This document shows positions 17,170-25,891 of a DNA stretch of 64,000 bases, piece after piece. Both the position numbers and the translations under genes were made by a program. Each line of letters starts with the position of its first letter. Positions within the stretch are counted from its first letter, which is position 1. The DNA comes from Flammeovirgaceae bacterium UBA7330 (GTDB taxonomy: Bacteria > Bacteroidota > Bacteroidia > Cytophagales > Cyclobacteriaceae). Below the pieces are notes generated by a model that was not told the DNA's origin, searched no databases, and saw nothing but the letters and a program-made list of their open reading frames with translations. The stretch is from positions 5,760 through 69,759 of the forward strand of contig DKPQ01000021.1 of NCBI GenBank assembly GCA_002471275.1, written 5' to 3'.

Positions 17170-17753
17170 AAGGTATTCAGGCTCTTGAGTTGGGTGAAAT
17201 GCGGTTGGTAGGAGGTACAGCTTTAGCATTACAATACGGCCATCGAAAATCAATTGACCTTGACTTTTTTGGTATATTCCCCGATGATTCATTTGAGAAT
17301 ATTTTTAAGTCATTACAATCCCTGGGGAAGGCTGAAGTGATGAAAAGATCCAAATCAATTCTGGTTTTTTCAATCAATGGGGTAAAGGTTGATTTTGTGG
17401 ACTACAGCCACTATCCCTGGATAAGCAACCCGATACAAGAAGAAGGTATTCTAATGGCCTCTGACAAGGACATCTCAGCAATGAAAATTTCAGCAATCAC
17501 AGGTAGGGGGACGAAAAAAGATTTTTGGGATCTTTACTACCTGCTTGAAAATTACAGCCTGAAAGACATACTTAAAATGTATTGTCAGAAGTATCCTGAC
17601 GGCTCGGAGTACCTGGCACTCAAAAGTCTTATTTATTTCAATGATGCCGATGAAAACGAAGACCCGTCACCTACACATAAGGTTAAGTGGGATCAGATAA
17701 AAGATCGTATCCGATCAGAGCACAAAGTATACATGGATAACCTTAATTTATAA
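17124..17753 (+). CDS. AbiEii/AbiGii-family nucleotidyltransferase toxin
   Basis: The 209-residue protein has the AbiEii layout: GGTALALQYGHR (30-41), the metal-binding pair Asp45-x-Asp47 in SIDLDFF, and KISAITGRGTKKDFWDL (121-137) near the second half of the active site. The family transfers nucleotides to tRNA or other targets and acts as the toxin of type IV-like pairs and in phage defence. It overlaps the DUF6922 gene. All signature residues are present. Confidence 0.88.
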   Translation: MLFLEAISGETLELLKGIQALELGEMRLVGGTALALQYGHRKSIDLDFFGIFPDDSFENIFKSLQSLGKAEVMKRSKSILVFSINGVKVDFVDYSHYPWISNPIQEEGILMASDKDISAMKISAITGRGTKKDFWDLYYLLENYSLKDILKMYCQKYPDGSEYLALKSLIYFNDADENEDPSPTHKVKWDQIKDRIRSEHKVYMDNLNL

Positions 17754-17984
17754 GAGAGTCCATCATCCCTCTGTTCCCAGCAGAGTCCGCCGCCATCTGG
17801 CGGGGATTCTGGGTTAAAAATGAAAGAAGTCTGTAATATCAAAAAGGTTTAATCGAACTCCTCCAGAAATCCCCCTTTACCAAAGGGGGCACTAACTATT
17901 TCCCATAGTGGGTCCATTGCACTTGCAGGGTAAGATTGCATGAAGATCTATATGCAAAATTATGACCAGAAGGTCATGCGCATT
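17754..17984. repeat. CAGAGTCC hairpin and CCCCCTTT hairpin remnants
   Basis: It holds a GCAGAGTCC...GGATTCTGG hairpin with inner stem CCGCC/GGCGG (about 17779-17812), a GTCTGTAATATCAAAA segment and a CCCCCTTTACCAAAGGGGG hairpin (17872-17890). The rest is unassigned. No gene is seen. Confidence 0.7.
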
Positions 17985-18181
17985 AAATATTTCGCGCTAA
18001 GAAAAATGAAGCGGACGATAATCGACCTTCAAAATACTGTTTGACCCCGATAACTATCGGGGGAGTTTATTTTGATTACCGGAGACCAGCTTCATTTTTT
18101 AGCGAAAGATTTACAGCGCTTGATTTTTTGTCTACTTTTTTATCAAGAAAAAAGTAGAAGCCCGTCCGGCTTGAGGACATA
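17985..18181 (+). repeat. Structured dispersed element, copy 1 (outer inverted repeat plus pseudoknot-capable hairpin)
   Basis: The outer arms AAATATTTCGCGCTAAG...ATGAAGC (17985-18012) and GCTTCATTTTTTAGCG...ATTT (18089-18112) are inverted repeats. Between them is CCCCGATA-AC-TATCGGGG. Downstream, TTACAGCG leads into CTTGAT (18119-18124), then a perfect 11-bp stem TCTACTTTTTT/AAAAAAGTAGA (18131-18158) whose loop ATCAAG (18142-18147) is complementary to that CTTGAT. The tail is GCCCGTCCGGCTTGAGGAC. Copies are at 61102 and, partly, 58369. It ends 54 bases before the TTG of the epimerase gene. Confidence 0.8.
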
Positions 18182-18235
18182 GAAAGAATGAGATATTTAG
18201 GTGCAATAATCCTTAGAGAAGAAATTATCAAATAA

Positions 18236-19213
18236 TTGACTGATCAAAAAGAAAATATCCTTGTAACTGGAGGTTGTGGTTTTATTGGATCAAATCTAGT
18301 ATCAGCTTTACTTGCTGATGAACGAATCGGTCTGGTACGTGTATTAGATAATCTAAGTAACGGTTACCTCGAAAACATAAAACCCTTCCAATCCAACCCA
18401 AACTTCGAGTTCCTCGAAGGCGACATCTGCGACTACAACACATGCTTAGCAGCCATGAAAGACATCCACAAGGTCTCCCATCAGGCTGCCCTGGGCTCCG
18501 TACCCCGCTCCATCAAAGACCCTATGACTACCGACCAGGTGAATGTTGGGGGCACGGTAAACATCCTGCATGCCGCCGTAGAACAAAAAATTGACCGGGT
18601 GATCCTGGCATTTTCTTCCAGCACCTATGGCGACCATCCCGGATTACCGAAGGTTGAAGACAAGATCGGCAATCCGTTATCACCCTATGCAGTGAGCAAG
18701 GCAACAGATGAAATGTACGCCAGTGTATTCCAAAAAACTTACGGCTTGAACTACATTGGCCTCCGCTATTTCAACGTCTTCGGCCCCAACCAGCGCCATG
18801 ACAATCCTTATGCTGCGGTGATCCCCCTATTCTGTCAGGCATTTCTGGAAGACCGATCACCCGTGATATTCGGGGACGGGGAGACCAGCCGTGACTTCAC
18901 CTATGTAGACAACGCCGTCCAGGCCAATATGAAAGCCTTATTCACCGACAACCCTGATGCACTCAACCAGGTGTATAATGTAGCGTGCGGCGAGCGAACT
19001 ACGCTTTTGGATATTGTCAGGTATTTACAGGAGATAACGGGGAAGGAATTGAAACCAACCCACGAAAAGGAAAGGACAGGGGATGTAAGACATTCATTGG
19101 CCGACATTAGTAAGATTAAGGATTTGTTAGGATATGATCCCACCATGAGAGTTAAAGAGGGCTTGAAGAAGGCATATGAATGGTATGGAAGCTTTAAGCT
19201 TGAAACCCAATAA
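18236..19213 (+). CDS. UDP-N-acetylhexosamine C4-epimerase (WbpP/TviC-like)
   Basis: This 325-residue extended SDR starts at TTG 18236; there is no ATG before the NAD motif TGGCGFIGS (11-19). Catalytic Ser128-130, Tyr151 and Lys155 (YAVSK) are present. The HQAALGSVPRSIKDP and LRYFNVFGPNQ stretches are typical of the WbpP/TviC group, which interconverts UDP-GlcNAc and UDP-GalNAc (or the uronic forms). It pairs with the dehydrogenase at 14226. The last codons and stop (GAAACCCAATAA) come from the octamer repeat that continues downstream. Confidence 0.92.
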   Translation: MTDQKENILVTGGCGFIGSNLVSALLADERIGLVRVLDNLSNGYLENIKPFQSNPNFEFLEGDICDYNTCLAAMKDIHKVSHQAALGSVPRSIKDPMTTDQVNVGGTVNILHAAVEQKIDRVILAFSSSTYGDHPGLPKVEDKIGNPLSPYAVSKATDEMYASVFQKTYGLNYIGLRYFNVFGPNQRHDNPYAAVIPLFCQAFLEDRSPVIFGDGETSRDFTYVDNAVQANMKALFTDNPDALNQVYNVACGERTTLLDIVRYLQEITGKELKPTHEKERTGDVRHSLADISKIKDLLGYDPTMRVKEGLKKAYEWYGSFKLETQ

Positions 19214-19303
19214 CCTAATAGCTTATAAACTCAATAACCTAATAACCTAATAACCTAATAACCTAATAACCTAATAACCCATTAACCCATTAACCTAATA
19301 ACA
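19207..19303 (+). repeat. AACCTAAT octamer array
   Basis: About ten tandem AACCTAAT/AACCCATT units begin inside the last codons of the epimerase gene and supply its TAA stop. They are followed by 90 bases of unassigned sequence before the antitoxin start. Confidence 0.9.
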
Positions 19304-19396
19304 AAATCAACTGTTGAAAGTCCGTCCATTCGACAGTCTATCTGGAAACCCCAACTTTGATCCAATGATTGCATAAATTTGTTAGTAAATGATAAG

Positions 19397-19618
19397 ATGG
19401 AAAAGTTGATTGTAAATGTGAAAGATGAGCAAAAAGACACACTGCTTAAGCTTTTCGAAATGTTGAAACTGGAGGTGACTAGCGAAAATTCAGACGAACC
19501 TATTGGTAGTCAGGGTCAATTGAAATCACTATTGGATGAATGTAATGGGATGTGGGCGGATAGAGATCTTGACATTAAATCTATTAGAAAAAGTGCCTGG
19601 GGAGACAGAGGAGTATGA
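19397..19618 (+). CDS. VapB-like antitoxin
   Basis: The 73-residue protein starts at ATG 19397 (MEKLIVNVKDEQ); an in-frame TTG six codons earlier is less likely. It is small and acidic, with an N-terminal strand and helix (KLIVNVKDEQKDTLLKLFEML) followed by a flexible tail expected to bind the toxin. It shows no clear ribbon-helix-helix or AbrB signature, so the assignment rests on the PIN toxin gene that overlaps it by four bases (ATGA). Confidence 0.75.
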   Translation: MEKLIVNVKDEQKDTLLKLFEMLKLEVTSENSDEPIGSQGQLKSLLDECNGMWADRDLDIKSIRKSAWGDRGV

Positions 19619-19998
19619 TTCTTTGTGATACAGGTGTGTTTTTTCAACTCTTCAGGAAAAATGATCTCATCAAAGAAGAGTTATTAAAGATAGGCTTTGG
19701 AAACCTTGCTTTGTCTGATTTATCTGTAGGGGAAATCTACTTTGGTATGCGAAAGGGAGAAATACGAAAGACAAAAGAACTAATCAAACACTTTCGCAGG
19801 TATCATTTCAACAAAGAAGTGTCGTTGCATTTCTTAGAGATTATGAGTGATAAATATGGTAGAAAGATTTCTATTCCGGATGCTCTTATTGCCGCTTTTT
19901 CGAAAGCTTATAACCTGGAATTATTCACACTGAATACCAAAGATTTCCGTAACATAGACGGAATTAAAATATATAAAACAAGATTTCAATTTAAGTAG
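19615..19998 (+). CDS. vapC: VapC-like PIN-domain ribonuclease toxin
   Basis: The 127 residues have the four PIN acidic positions: Asp5 (LCDTGVFF), Glu40 (SVGEIYFG), Asp89 (IPDALIAA) and Asp110 (LNTKDFRNI). VapC toxins are Mg-dependent RNases that cut tRNA or rRNA. Start and stop codons overlap the antitoxin in the ATGA arrangement, so expression is coupled. It is the third TA module in the 13-21 kb stretch and is flanked on both sides by octamer arrays. Confidence 0.9.
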   Translation: MILCDTGVFFQLFRKNDLIKEELLKIGFGNLALSDLSVGEIYFGMRKGEIRKTKELIKHFRRYHFNKEVSLHFLEIMSDKYGRKISIPDALIAAFSKAYNLELFTLNTKDFRNIDGIKIYKTRFQFK

Positions 19999-20396
19999 GG
20001 CCAATAAAAAAGCCCGTTTGATTGTTTTGATACTGTCACCAACTAACCCACTAACCTAATAACCTAATAACCTAATAACCTAATAACCTATTAACCTATT
20101 AACCTATTAACCTCTTGCCCACCGAAGCATTTTATAACTGCCGAAGCTTTCTTGATCCACGAAGCCTCGGCGTAGTGGATAGCGCAGGTAGTAGCGTAGG
20201 TTGGATATCGGAACATCGGAACATCGGAAAGTCTGAACATCGGAAAGTCTGTTAACTCAACAACCCCCACATCACTCTGAGCAAAGCGAAGAATCCCAGG
20301 ATTCGGGAGACAGCTTGGATGATGAATATTCGATCATAATCTAATATTATCATAATAATTTTCGATTACAATCTAAAATTATTATACTTTTAGTTC
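19999..20396. repeat. Spacer with octamer array, nested palindromes and a duplicated AT-rich motif
   Basis: No gene is seen. An AACCTAAT array covers 20042-20113. Nested CGAAGC-type palindromes follow (20120-20203), in which ATCCAC...GTGGAT (20155-20180) sits inside the loop of another palindrome. Then come GGAACATC/GGAAAGTCTG microrepeats (20205-20255) and a 22-bp AT-rich direct repeat (20329-20350 and 20361-20382). Confidence 0.78.
20329..20382 (+). promoter_or_regulatory. Two 22-bp AT-rich direct repeats before the ATPase gene
   Basis: TTCGATCATAATCTAATATT and TTCGATTACAATCTAAAATT (each followed by AT) are 32 bases apart and match at 19 of 22 positions. They end 14 bases before the ATG and run into TACTTTTA, close to the TAnnTTTG -7 consensus. 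Three helical turns of spacing would suit a dimeric repressor. An operator is an inference. Confidence 0.4.
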
Positions 20397-21533
20397 ATGA
20401 TTCAAAGAATCTTAAGACAAAGCATTGAATCCCGTTTGTTCAAAGGCAAAGCCATATTGCTGATGGGTCCACGACAGGTGGGAAAAACAACGCTGGTCAG
20501 ACAGATTGCTTCAACCTACGAAAACGATGTGCTATGGCTTTCAGGAGATGACACCAATGACAGAGCTCGGTTGAATTTGCCAAATTTGACAACACTAAAG
20601 ACGCTTATTGGAAAAAAGAAATTCATAGTAGTAGACGAAGCTCAGCGGATAGAAAACATAGGACTTACCCTAAAGCTAATCGTGGATCATTTCGAAGAAA
20701 TACAGGTGGTGGCTACAGGGTCGTCATCATTTGAGCTAGCCAATTCGTTAAATGAACCCTTGACTGGCAGAAAGTACGAATTTCTCATGTTTCCGATTTC
20801 TTTTGGTGAGATGGTGGAGCACACCGACGCCTTTAGGGAAACAGGAAATCTCGAAAACAGAATGATATTTGGGAGCTACCCGGAAGTAGTCACTTCTCCG
20901 GGTGAGGAAAAGGAAAAGCTCTCCCTGCTTTCAGATAGCTATCTGTACAAAGACCTGTTGACTTATGAAAAAATAAAAAAGCCGATTTTGTTGTCAACCT
21001 TATTGCAGGCTTTGGCATTACAGCTAGGCAATGAAGTCAGCTACAATGAACTTTCACAGGTCGTAGGGGCAGACAAGCAAACGGTGGAGCACTATATTGA
21101 TTTACTTGAAAAAACTTATATCGTGTTTAGGCTAAGGACTTTTAGCAGAAATGTACGTAACGAACTCAAGAAAAGCCGGAAGGTATATTTTTATGACAAT
21201 GGAATACGCAATGCCATCATTGGTAATTTCGCACCATTGGTGAACCGACAAGATAAAGGTGCGTTGTGGGAAAACTATTTGATTAGTGAGCGTTGGAAAA
21301 AGATCAGCTATCGTAGTTTTTATGGGCATAGATATTTTTGGCGGACTACACAACAGCAGGAAATAGATTACCTGGAAGAAGTGGACGGAAAAGTTTCAGC
21401 TTATGAATTCAAGTGGGATCGCACAACCAGCAGCCGATTTTCCAAAACTTTCCTGAATGCTTATCCGGTTGAAAACACACAGGTGATCAATCCGGAAAAC
21501 TATCCGGCATGGCTATTAGATGAAACCCAATAA
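20397..21533 (+). CDS. AAA ATPase with DUF4143 domain
   Basis: This 378-residue protein has Walker A GPRQVGKTT (24-32), Walker B FIVVDEAQ (76-83) and a sensor-like ATGSSS. These are followed by the GRKYEFLMFPISFGEM linker typical of AAA_14 proteins and a C-terminal DUF4143 domain with restriction-endonuclease-like elements (RSFYGHRYFWRTTQQQEIDY, AYEFKWD). The family is common, mobile and functionally undefined; links to toxin-antitoxin systems or defence have been proposed. It is a repeat-framed passenger in the locus. Its stop (GAAACCCAATAA) is supplied by the octamer repeat, exactly as for the epimerase gene. Confidence 0.9.
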   Translation: MIQRILRQSIESRLFKGKAILLMGPRQVGKTTLVRQIASTYENDVLWLSGDDTNDRARLNLPNLTTLKTLIGKKKFIVVDEAQRIENIGLTLKLIVDHFEEIQVVATGSSSFELANSLNEPLTGRKYEFLMFPISFGEMVEHTDAFRETGNLENRMIFGSYPEVVTSPGEEKEKLSLLSDSYLYKDLLTYEKIKKPILLSTLLQALALQLGNEVSYNELSQVVGADKQTVEHYIDLLEKTYIVFRLRTFSRNVRNELKKSRKVYFYDNGIRNAIIGNFAPLVNRQDKGALWENYLISERWKKISYRSFYGHRYFWRTTQQQEIDYLEEVDGKVSAYEFKWDRTTSSRFSKTFLNAYPVENTQVINPENYPAWLLDETQ

Positions 21534-21732
21534 CTTAATAACCCATTAACCCACAGTGTCCACCATAGCTTTAGCGAAGGTGGAACAACCTAAAAACTTC
21601 TGACAATCCGAAAGTCGAAATGTCGGAACATCTGAACCATCTGAATATCCGAAAGTCCTTTTCAACCCTTATCTTCGCAAGTCGGCTCAGTAAAAGATAC
21701 TTACACACAACAAACCAGCACGCATAAACGCC
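21525..21732 (+). repeat. Octamer remnant, GCTTTAGCGAAGG palindrome and microrepeats
   Basis: ACCCAATAACTTAATAACCC overlaps the ATPase stop. It is followed by CCACC...GCTTTAGCG...GGTGG (21558-21582) and CGAAAGTC/GGAACATCTGAA microrepeats (21600-21660). It ends about 70 bases before the TTG of the kinase gene. Confidence 0.75.
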
Positions 21733-24105
21733 TTGAACACGCATCAGGAAAAACAAAAGGAATACAACTACGAATTCAAGAAATTCGTCAGCCAGCTTTT
21801 GCTTCAGTGGCATTGGATAGCTTTATTCCTGATTATTGGATTTACTGCAGCTTATCTCACGGTCCGGTATACCAGTTCGATCTATATCGTCTCGGCCAGC
21901 TTTGTTACAAAGAAGTTTGATAAGAGCAGTATAAATCCCCTACTACAAATGTCAGAGAGTAGAGTTTTGATTCAGGATGAAATACGAATTACTCAGGAGA
22001 TACCTCTTCTAAAATCTGAGGATAGGATCCAAGAAACATTGGACAGGTTAAATTTTAATACTTCATATTTTGTTGCTGGAAGGTTAAAAGCATCTGAAGT
22101 TTATCCTACTGACTTCTATAAAGTAAGTTTTGACGAGGAGTCTTCAGTACCATACGGGGTTCAGTTTTATTTAGAACCCAGGGACGAGGAGTCATTTTCT
22201 TTGAGAACGGAGAACCTAAAGTGGAAAGAATCTGTCGATAATAAAGTCTTTAAGTATGGAAATCCCATCGTTCTTGATGGATGGAGGTTTACCATTATTT
22301 TACTACGCAATAATGGAGCAGATCCGAGTAACCAACATTATTTCATATTAAATAGGAAGGAATCACTTCTGAGACAATATAGATCCATGTTGCAGCTATC
22401 ATGGCAAAGATCAAATTCTCAAATTCTTGATGCGAAAATTGAGAGCGAACTTCCAGATAAGGCATTGGATTTCTTAAAAACCTATATTCAGGTAATTATT
22501 GATAAGGGGCTTGATGAGAAAAATCAACAATTTACAAATACAATTAGTTTTATTAATTCATACCTTCCTCAGATATCAGATACAATAAATCACTACCAGA
22601 AGAAGATAAATAGCTTAAAAATTCAGAATAAGTATGTTTTTAAAGGTGAGGAGACAGAGATTTTTGAGAAAATAGAGGATCTCGAGATTGAGAAAACTAA
22701 CTTATACCTGTCTAATAGATATTATGATTATTTAACTGATTACATTAAAGAAAAGAGAGATGATGGGATTTTTGCTCCGGTTATGATTGGCTTGGAGGCA
22801 CCGCCAATTGGTGAGCTTATGAATATTTATACTCAAGCAAGGTGGTTAGATAAACAAGTTAAGTCATCCGGAAATGAGAATAATCCACTTGTAAATAAAT
22901 CAGGGGCAGAGATTGAAAGAGTTGAAAGAAATATTTTTGAAAGTGCAAAAAATTTAAAGGAGGCAAATAATCAAACAATTAAAAGAATTAATAATGAAAT
23001 AAGTAATTATTACGGCACTTTACAAGGGTTTCAGGCACAATCACAAGAGTATGCTGAAATACGGCGACAGGTTGAATTGTATGAAAATGTATTTTACAAT
23101 CTTATTACAAGAAGGACGGAAGTTTTTCTTGGTCAGGCAGCAACTGTATCAGATTATGAATTGATTTCAAATCCCGGCTATAGTAAGGGTAATCCAATCT
23201 CGCCAAATAAAACAAAAATCTATTTAATAGCGTTTTTCTTTGGATTTGGTCTCCCTGTAGGTTTCATCTATCTCAGACAGTTGATGAACAACACTGTAAT
23301 GAGTGTGAAAGAGCTTGGTCAGCAAACCTCAATACCTATTTTGGGAACAGTAGGACACAGCCTGGAGAATGACAACCTGGCCGTACATCACGCACCGAAA
23401 TCCCTGGTAGCAGAATCTTTCAGGGGGATCAGGGCTTCCCTGGAATACCTGGGGAAAGATAGCAATATCAAGGTGATCCTGATCACGTCTTCAGGCAGCG
23501 GAGAGGGAAAAACATTCTGTTCGGCTAACCTGGCCTTCACCTATGCTTTGTCGCAGAAAAAAGTTTTGTTGATCGGTGCAGACATGCGGAAACCCACCCT
23601 GAGCAAAAGCTTTGGACTGATTGATCAGACCGGACTCAGTGACTACCTGGCGGGATTAAATACCCTGGAAGAGGCTGTACATAAATCGGATCATGAGTTT
23701 TTGGACCTGATCCCGGGAGGCTCGATCCCACCAAACCCAGCCGAGCTGCTGATGAGTAAACGCATGGTGGAACTGGACAAATGGGCTCGTAAAAACTATG
23801 AGTACATCATCATCGATTCGCCTCCGGTAAGCCTGGTAGCGGATGCTTTTGAGTTGATGAAATATTCGAATATCAACTTGCTGATTGTGAGGCAGGGCGT
23901 GACAGACAAGGAATCGTTCAAATTCATCAATGATCGACAGCAGAAGGGCCAGCTACATCATTTGTCCATCCTTTTCAATGATGTGGAATTCAGAAAAGTG
24001 GATTATGGGTACAAGGCGTATGGTCCTTATAGCTATGGATATGGTTACTATTCTGAAGAACATACTCGTAAACCATTCTGGAATCGGTTATTCAATAAAT
24101 CTTAG
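21733..24105 (+). CDS. wzc: Wzc-like polysaccharide co-polymerase with tyrosine autokinase domain
   Basis: The 790 residues start at TTG 21733. An N-terminal Wzz helix (about 29-48) and a second membrane helix (about 496-515) bracket a periplasmic domain with long coiled coils (about 260-470). The C-terminal BY-kinase has Walker A SSGSGEGKT (586-594, Lys593), Walker A' ADMRKPT (616-622) and Walker B YIIIDSPP (691-698). It ends with a Tyr cluster YGPYSYGYGYY for autophosphorylation. Wzc proteins control polymer length and work with the Wza channel encoded next. The periplasmic part is more AT-rich than the kinase part, which suggests a recombined variable domain. Confidence 0.94.
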   Translation: MNTHQEKQKEYNYEFKKFVSQLLLQWHWIALFLIIGFTAAYLTVRYTSSIYIVSASFVTKKFDKSSINPLLQMSESRVLIQDEIRITQEIPLLKSEDRIQETLDRLNFNTSYFVAGRLKASEVYPTDFYKVSFDEESSVPYGVQFYLEPRDEESFSLRTENLKWKESVDNKVFKYGNPIVLDGWRFTIILLRNNGADPSNQHYFILNRKESLLRQYRSMLQLSWQRSNSQILDAKIESELPDKALDFLKTYIQVIIDKGLDEKNQQFTNTISFINSYLPQISDTINHYQKKINSLKIQNKYVFKGEETEIFEKIEDLEIEKTNLYLSNRYYDYLTDYIKEKRDDGIFAPVMIGLEAPPIGELMNIYTQARWLDKQVKSSGNENNPLVNKSGAEIERVERNIFESAKNLKEANNQTIKRINNEISNYYGTLQGFQAQSQEYAEIRRQVELYENVFYNLITRRTEVFLGQAATVSDYELISNPGYSKGNPISPNKTKIYLIAFFFGFGLPVGFIYLRQLMNNTVMSVKELGQQTSIPILGTVGHSLENDNLAVHHAPKSLVAESFRGIRASLEYLGKDSNIKVILITSSGSGEGKTFCSANLAFTYALSQKKVLLIGADMRKPTLSKSFGLIDQTGLSDYLAGLNTLEEAVHKSDHEFLDLIPGGSIPPNPAELLMSKRMVELDKWARKNYEYIIIDSPPVSLVADAFELMKYSNINLLIVRQGVTDKESFKFINDRQQKGQLHHLSILFNDVEFRKVDYGYKAYGPYSYGYGYYSEEHTRKPFWNRLFNKS

Positions 24106-24110
24106 TGAGA

Positions 24111-25010
24111 ATGAAGCATATCAAAAGTTGTCCAGCTATTCAAATTGTCTTGATTGTCTTTATTCTTTCTTCATGTGTACCAACAAAGAAATTGGTTTAC
24201 CTGCAATCAGATAAGGAGGAAGAGCAAGTGTCTTATGATTCTGTCGTAGCTACCTATAACCTAAAACTACAGCGATATCAACTAAAACCAGAGGATGTAG
24301 TTTCTATTCGAGTGGCCAGTATCACCGATGGTGAATTTAACTTTGTCAAGCAGTATGAGACAGACCTTGGAGTTATCCGTAAACTGAATCAATTCGATCA
24401 GGCACAACAAAGTGGTGGTGGATCTAATCAAATGATGATGACTGCTCAAAGTGGTGAAGGAGGCATGTCCTCTATCCTCCTGGATAGGTTAAATACTGGG
24501 TTTGTATTAGATCACCAGGGAGCACTTGACTTGCCACAGATTGGCAAAGTTCAATTGGCGGGAATGACTATTCCAGAAGCTGAGATGAAAATCACAGAGC
24601 TTTTGATGGGTTATTTTGAGACCCCAATGGTTCGTGTTCAGCTGCTGAATTTTCATTTTACAATGTTTGGTGAGGTGAACCGGGAAGGAAGGTTTACTTC
24701 GTTTGATCCGGAGATAACTATTTTTGATGCGATTGCTATGGCTGAAAATTTATCTGAATTTGCGGACCGGTCTAACATTAAGCTGATAAGGAAGGATGGT
24801 GATGTCGCGAATGTAGTCTACCTAAATCTCCTTGACGAAAAGACCCTTAACAATAAATACTATTATTTACAACGCGGTGATATGATTATCGTGCCACCCC
24901 TCAGAGCCAGGACAAGTAATCAATACGGCATTCCAAATGCGTCTAAAACGCTTGGAATTGTGGGATCCGCGTTGTCAGTGCTCGCAATTATCATTTCTTT
25001 AAGTAAGTAA
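24111..25010 (+). CDS. wza: Wza-like polysaccharide export lipoprotein
   Basis: I take ATG 24111 rather than the GTG at 24105 that overlaps the kinase stop. The protein has about 299 residues and a lipobox LSSC (Cys22). The poly-export domain follows (YQLKPEDVVSIRV, then VLDHQGALDLPQIGKVQLAG), then an SLBB-like domain (FTMFGEVNREGRF) and a C-terminal hydrophobic helix. A Gln/Met/Gly-rich insert lies inside the export domain (about 95-118). It should form the outer membrane channel that works with the Wzc-like protein. Confidence 0.93.
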   Translation: MKHIKSCPAIQIVLIVFILSSCVPTKKLVYLQSDKEEEQVSYDSVVATYNLKLQRYQLKPEDVVSIRVASITDGEFNFVKQYETDLGVIRKLNQFDQAQQSGGGSNQMMMTAQSGEGGMSSILLDRLNTGFVLDHQGALDLPQIGKVQLAGMTIPEAEMKITELLMGYFETPMVRVQLLNFHFTMFGEVNREGRFTSFDPEITIFDAIAMAENLSEFADRSNIKLIRKDGDVANVVYLNLLDEKTLNNKYYYLQRGDMIIVPPLRARTSNQYGIPNASKTLGIVGSALSVLAIIISLSK

Positions 25011-25026
25011 TAGCTACATAAAGTAC

Positions 25027-25890
25027 ATGAGCTCTACTGATAAAGAATTACCTGTTACAGTATACTCTCCGGAATCTGGAGTGCAGAAGCTAGGTCCGCT
25101 TATTTTGGATACTGTTAAAAGTCTGGGTGATTCCTGGGGTCTCGGATGGCGCCTTTTCAGACGTAACATGAAAGCCATGTACCGCCAGTCACTGTTGGGG
25201 TTGGTGTGGGCATTCATACCCCCTTTAATGACTACCCTGGTATGGGTATTTTTGAACGGACAGCGGATCATCAATATTGAAGACCCTGGTGTACCTTATC
25301 CCGCTTTTGTACTTACGTCCACATTGTTGTGGTCTATGTTTGCACAATCATTAATTATGCCCAATCAGGCAGTCACTTCAGGCAAATCCATATTGGTTAA
25401 GATCAATTTCAACAGGGAGTCGTTGTTGGTAGCAGGTTTTTTGCAGGTGGCCTTTGATTTTTGTATTAAACTTGTCCTGATTGCCGGGGTATTTATAGTA
25501 TTCAGAATCCCTCCAAGTCTAACCATGTTACTTGCTCCATTTGGGGTATTTGCCCTGGTTTTACTAGGTACGTCACTGGGCTTGTTGGTATTGCCTGTAG
25601 GCATGCTTTACCAGGATGTGCAGCGATTACTGACTAGCTTTCTGCCCTTTTGGATGCTTTTGACACCTGTTATTTACCCCGCGCCCAGAGAGGGTTTCGC
25701 CACCTTGCTGAATACCTACAACCCCGTCTCTCCGGTATTGATACTCACTCGTGACTGGCTTTTCGGGTCAGCTCAAGTGGCCACCGGAGGGTTCTGGCTG
25801 ATACTGGGTGTTACGATAGTTTTAACCTTTATTGGCCTCATACTTTACCGTCTGGCTATACCATTTATAATAGAAAGGAGCGGTTCCTAA
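25027..25890 (+). CDS. wzm: ABC-2 type polysaccharide export permease (Wzm-like)
   Basis: The 287-residue protein has an N-terminal cytoplasmic amphipathic part (WRLFRRNMKAMYRQSLLGLVW) and six membrane helices, with the family pattern LTPVIYP before the last pair. This matches the permease of Wzm/KpsM/TagG-type exporters, which move lipid-linked polysaccharide across the inner membrane. One base separates its stop from the ATPase gene, so the two form one unit. Confidence 0.93.
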   Translation: MSSTDKELPVTVYSPESGVQKLGPLILDTVKSLGDSWGLGWRLFRRNMKAMYRQSLLGLVWAFIPPLMTTLVWVFLNGQRIINIEDPGVPYPAFVLTSTLLWSMFAQSLIMPNQAVTSGKSILVKINFNRESLLVAGFLQVAFDFCIKLVLIAGVFIVFRIPPSLTMLLAPFGVFALVLLGTSLGLLVLPVGMLYQDVQRLLTSFLPFWMLLTPVIYPAPREGFATLLNTYNPVSPVLILTRDWLFGSAQVATGGFWLILGVTIVLTFIGLILYRLAIPFIIERSGS

Positions 25891-25891
25891 T

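Noticed and set aside
13731..18235. Integron cassette array with attC sites
   Set aside because: The gene-repeat-gene layout is similar, but the 90-bp element lacks the paired RYYYAAC/GTTRRRY core sites and no integrase is visible.
19999..20035. GGGC...GCCC hairpin after the VapC-like gene as a terminator
   Set aside because: The stem is only four base pairs and the following T-rich stretch is interrupted, so the call is too weak to list.
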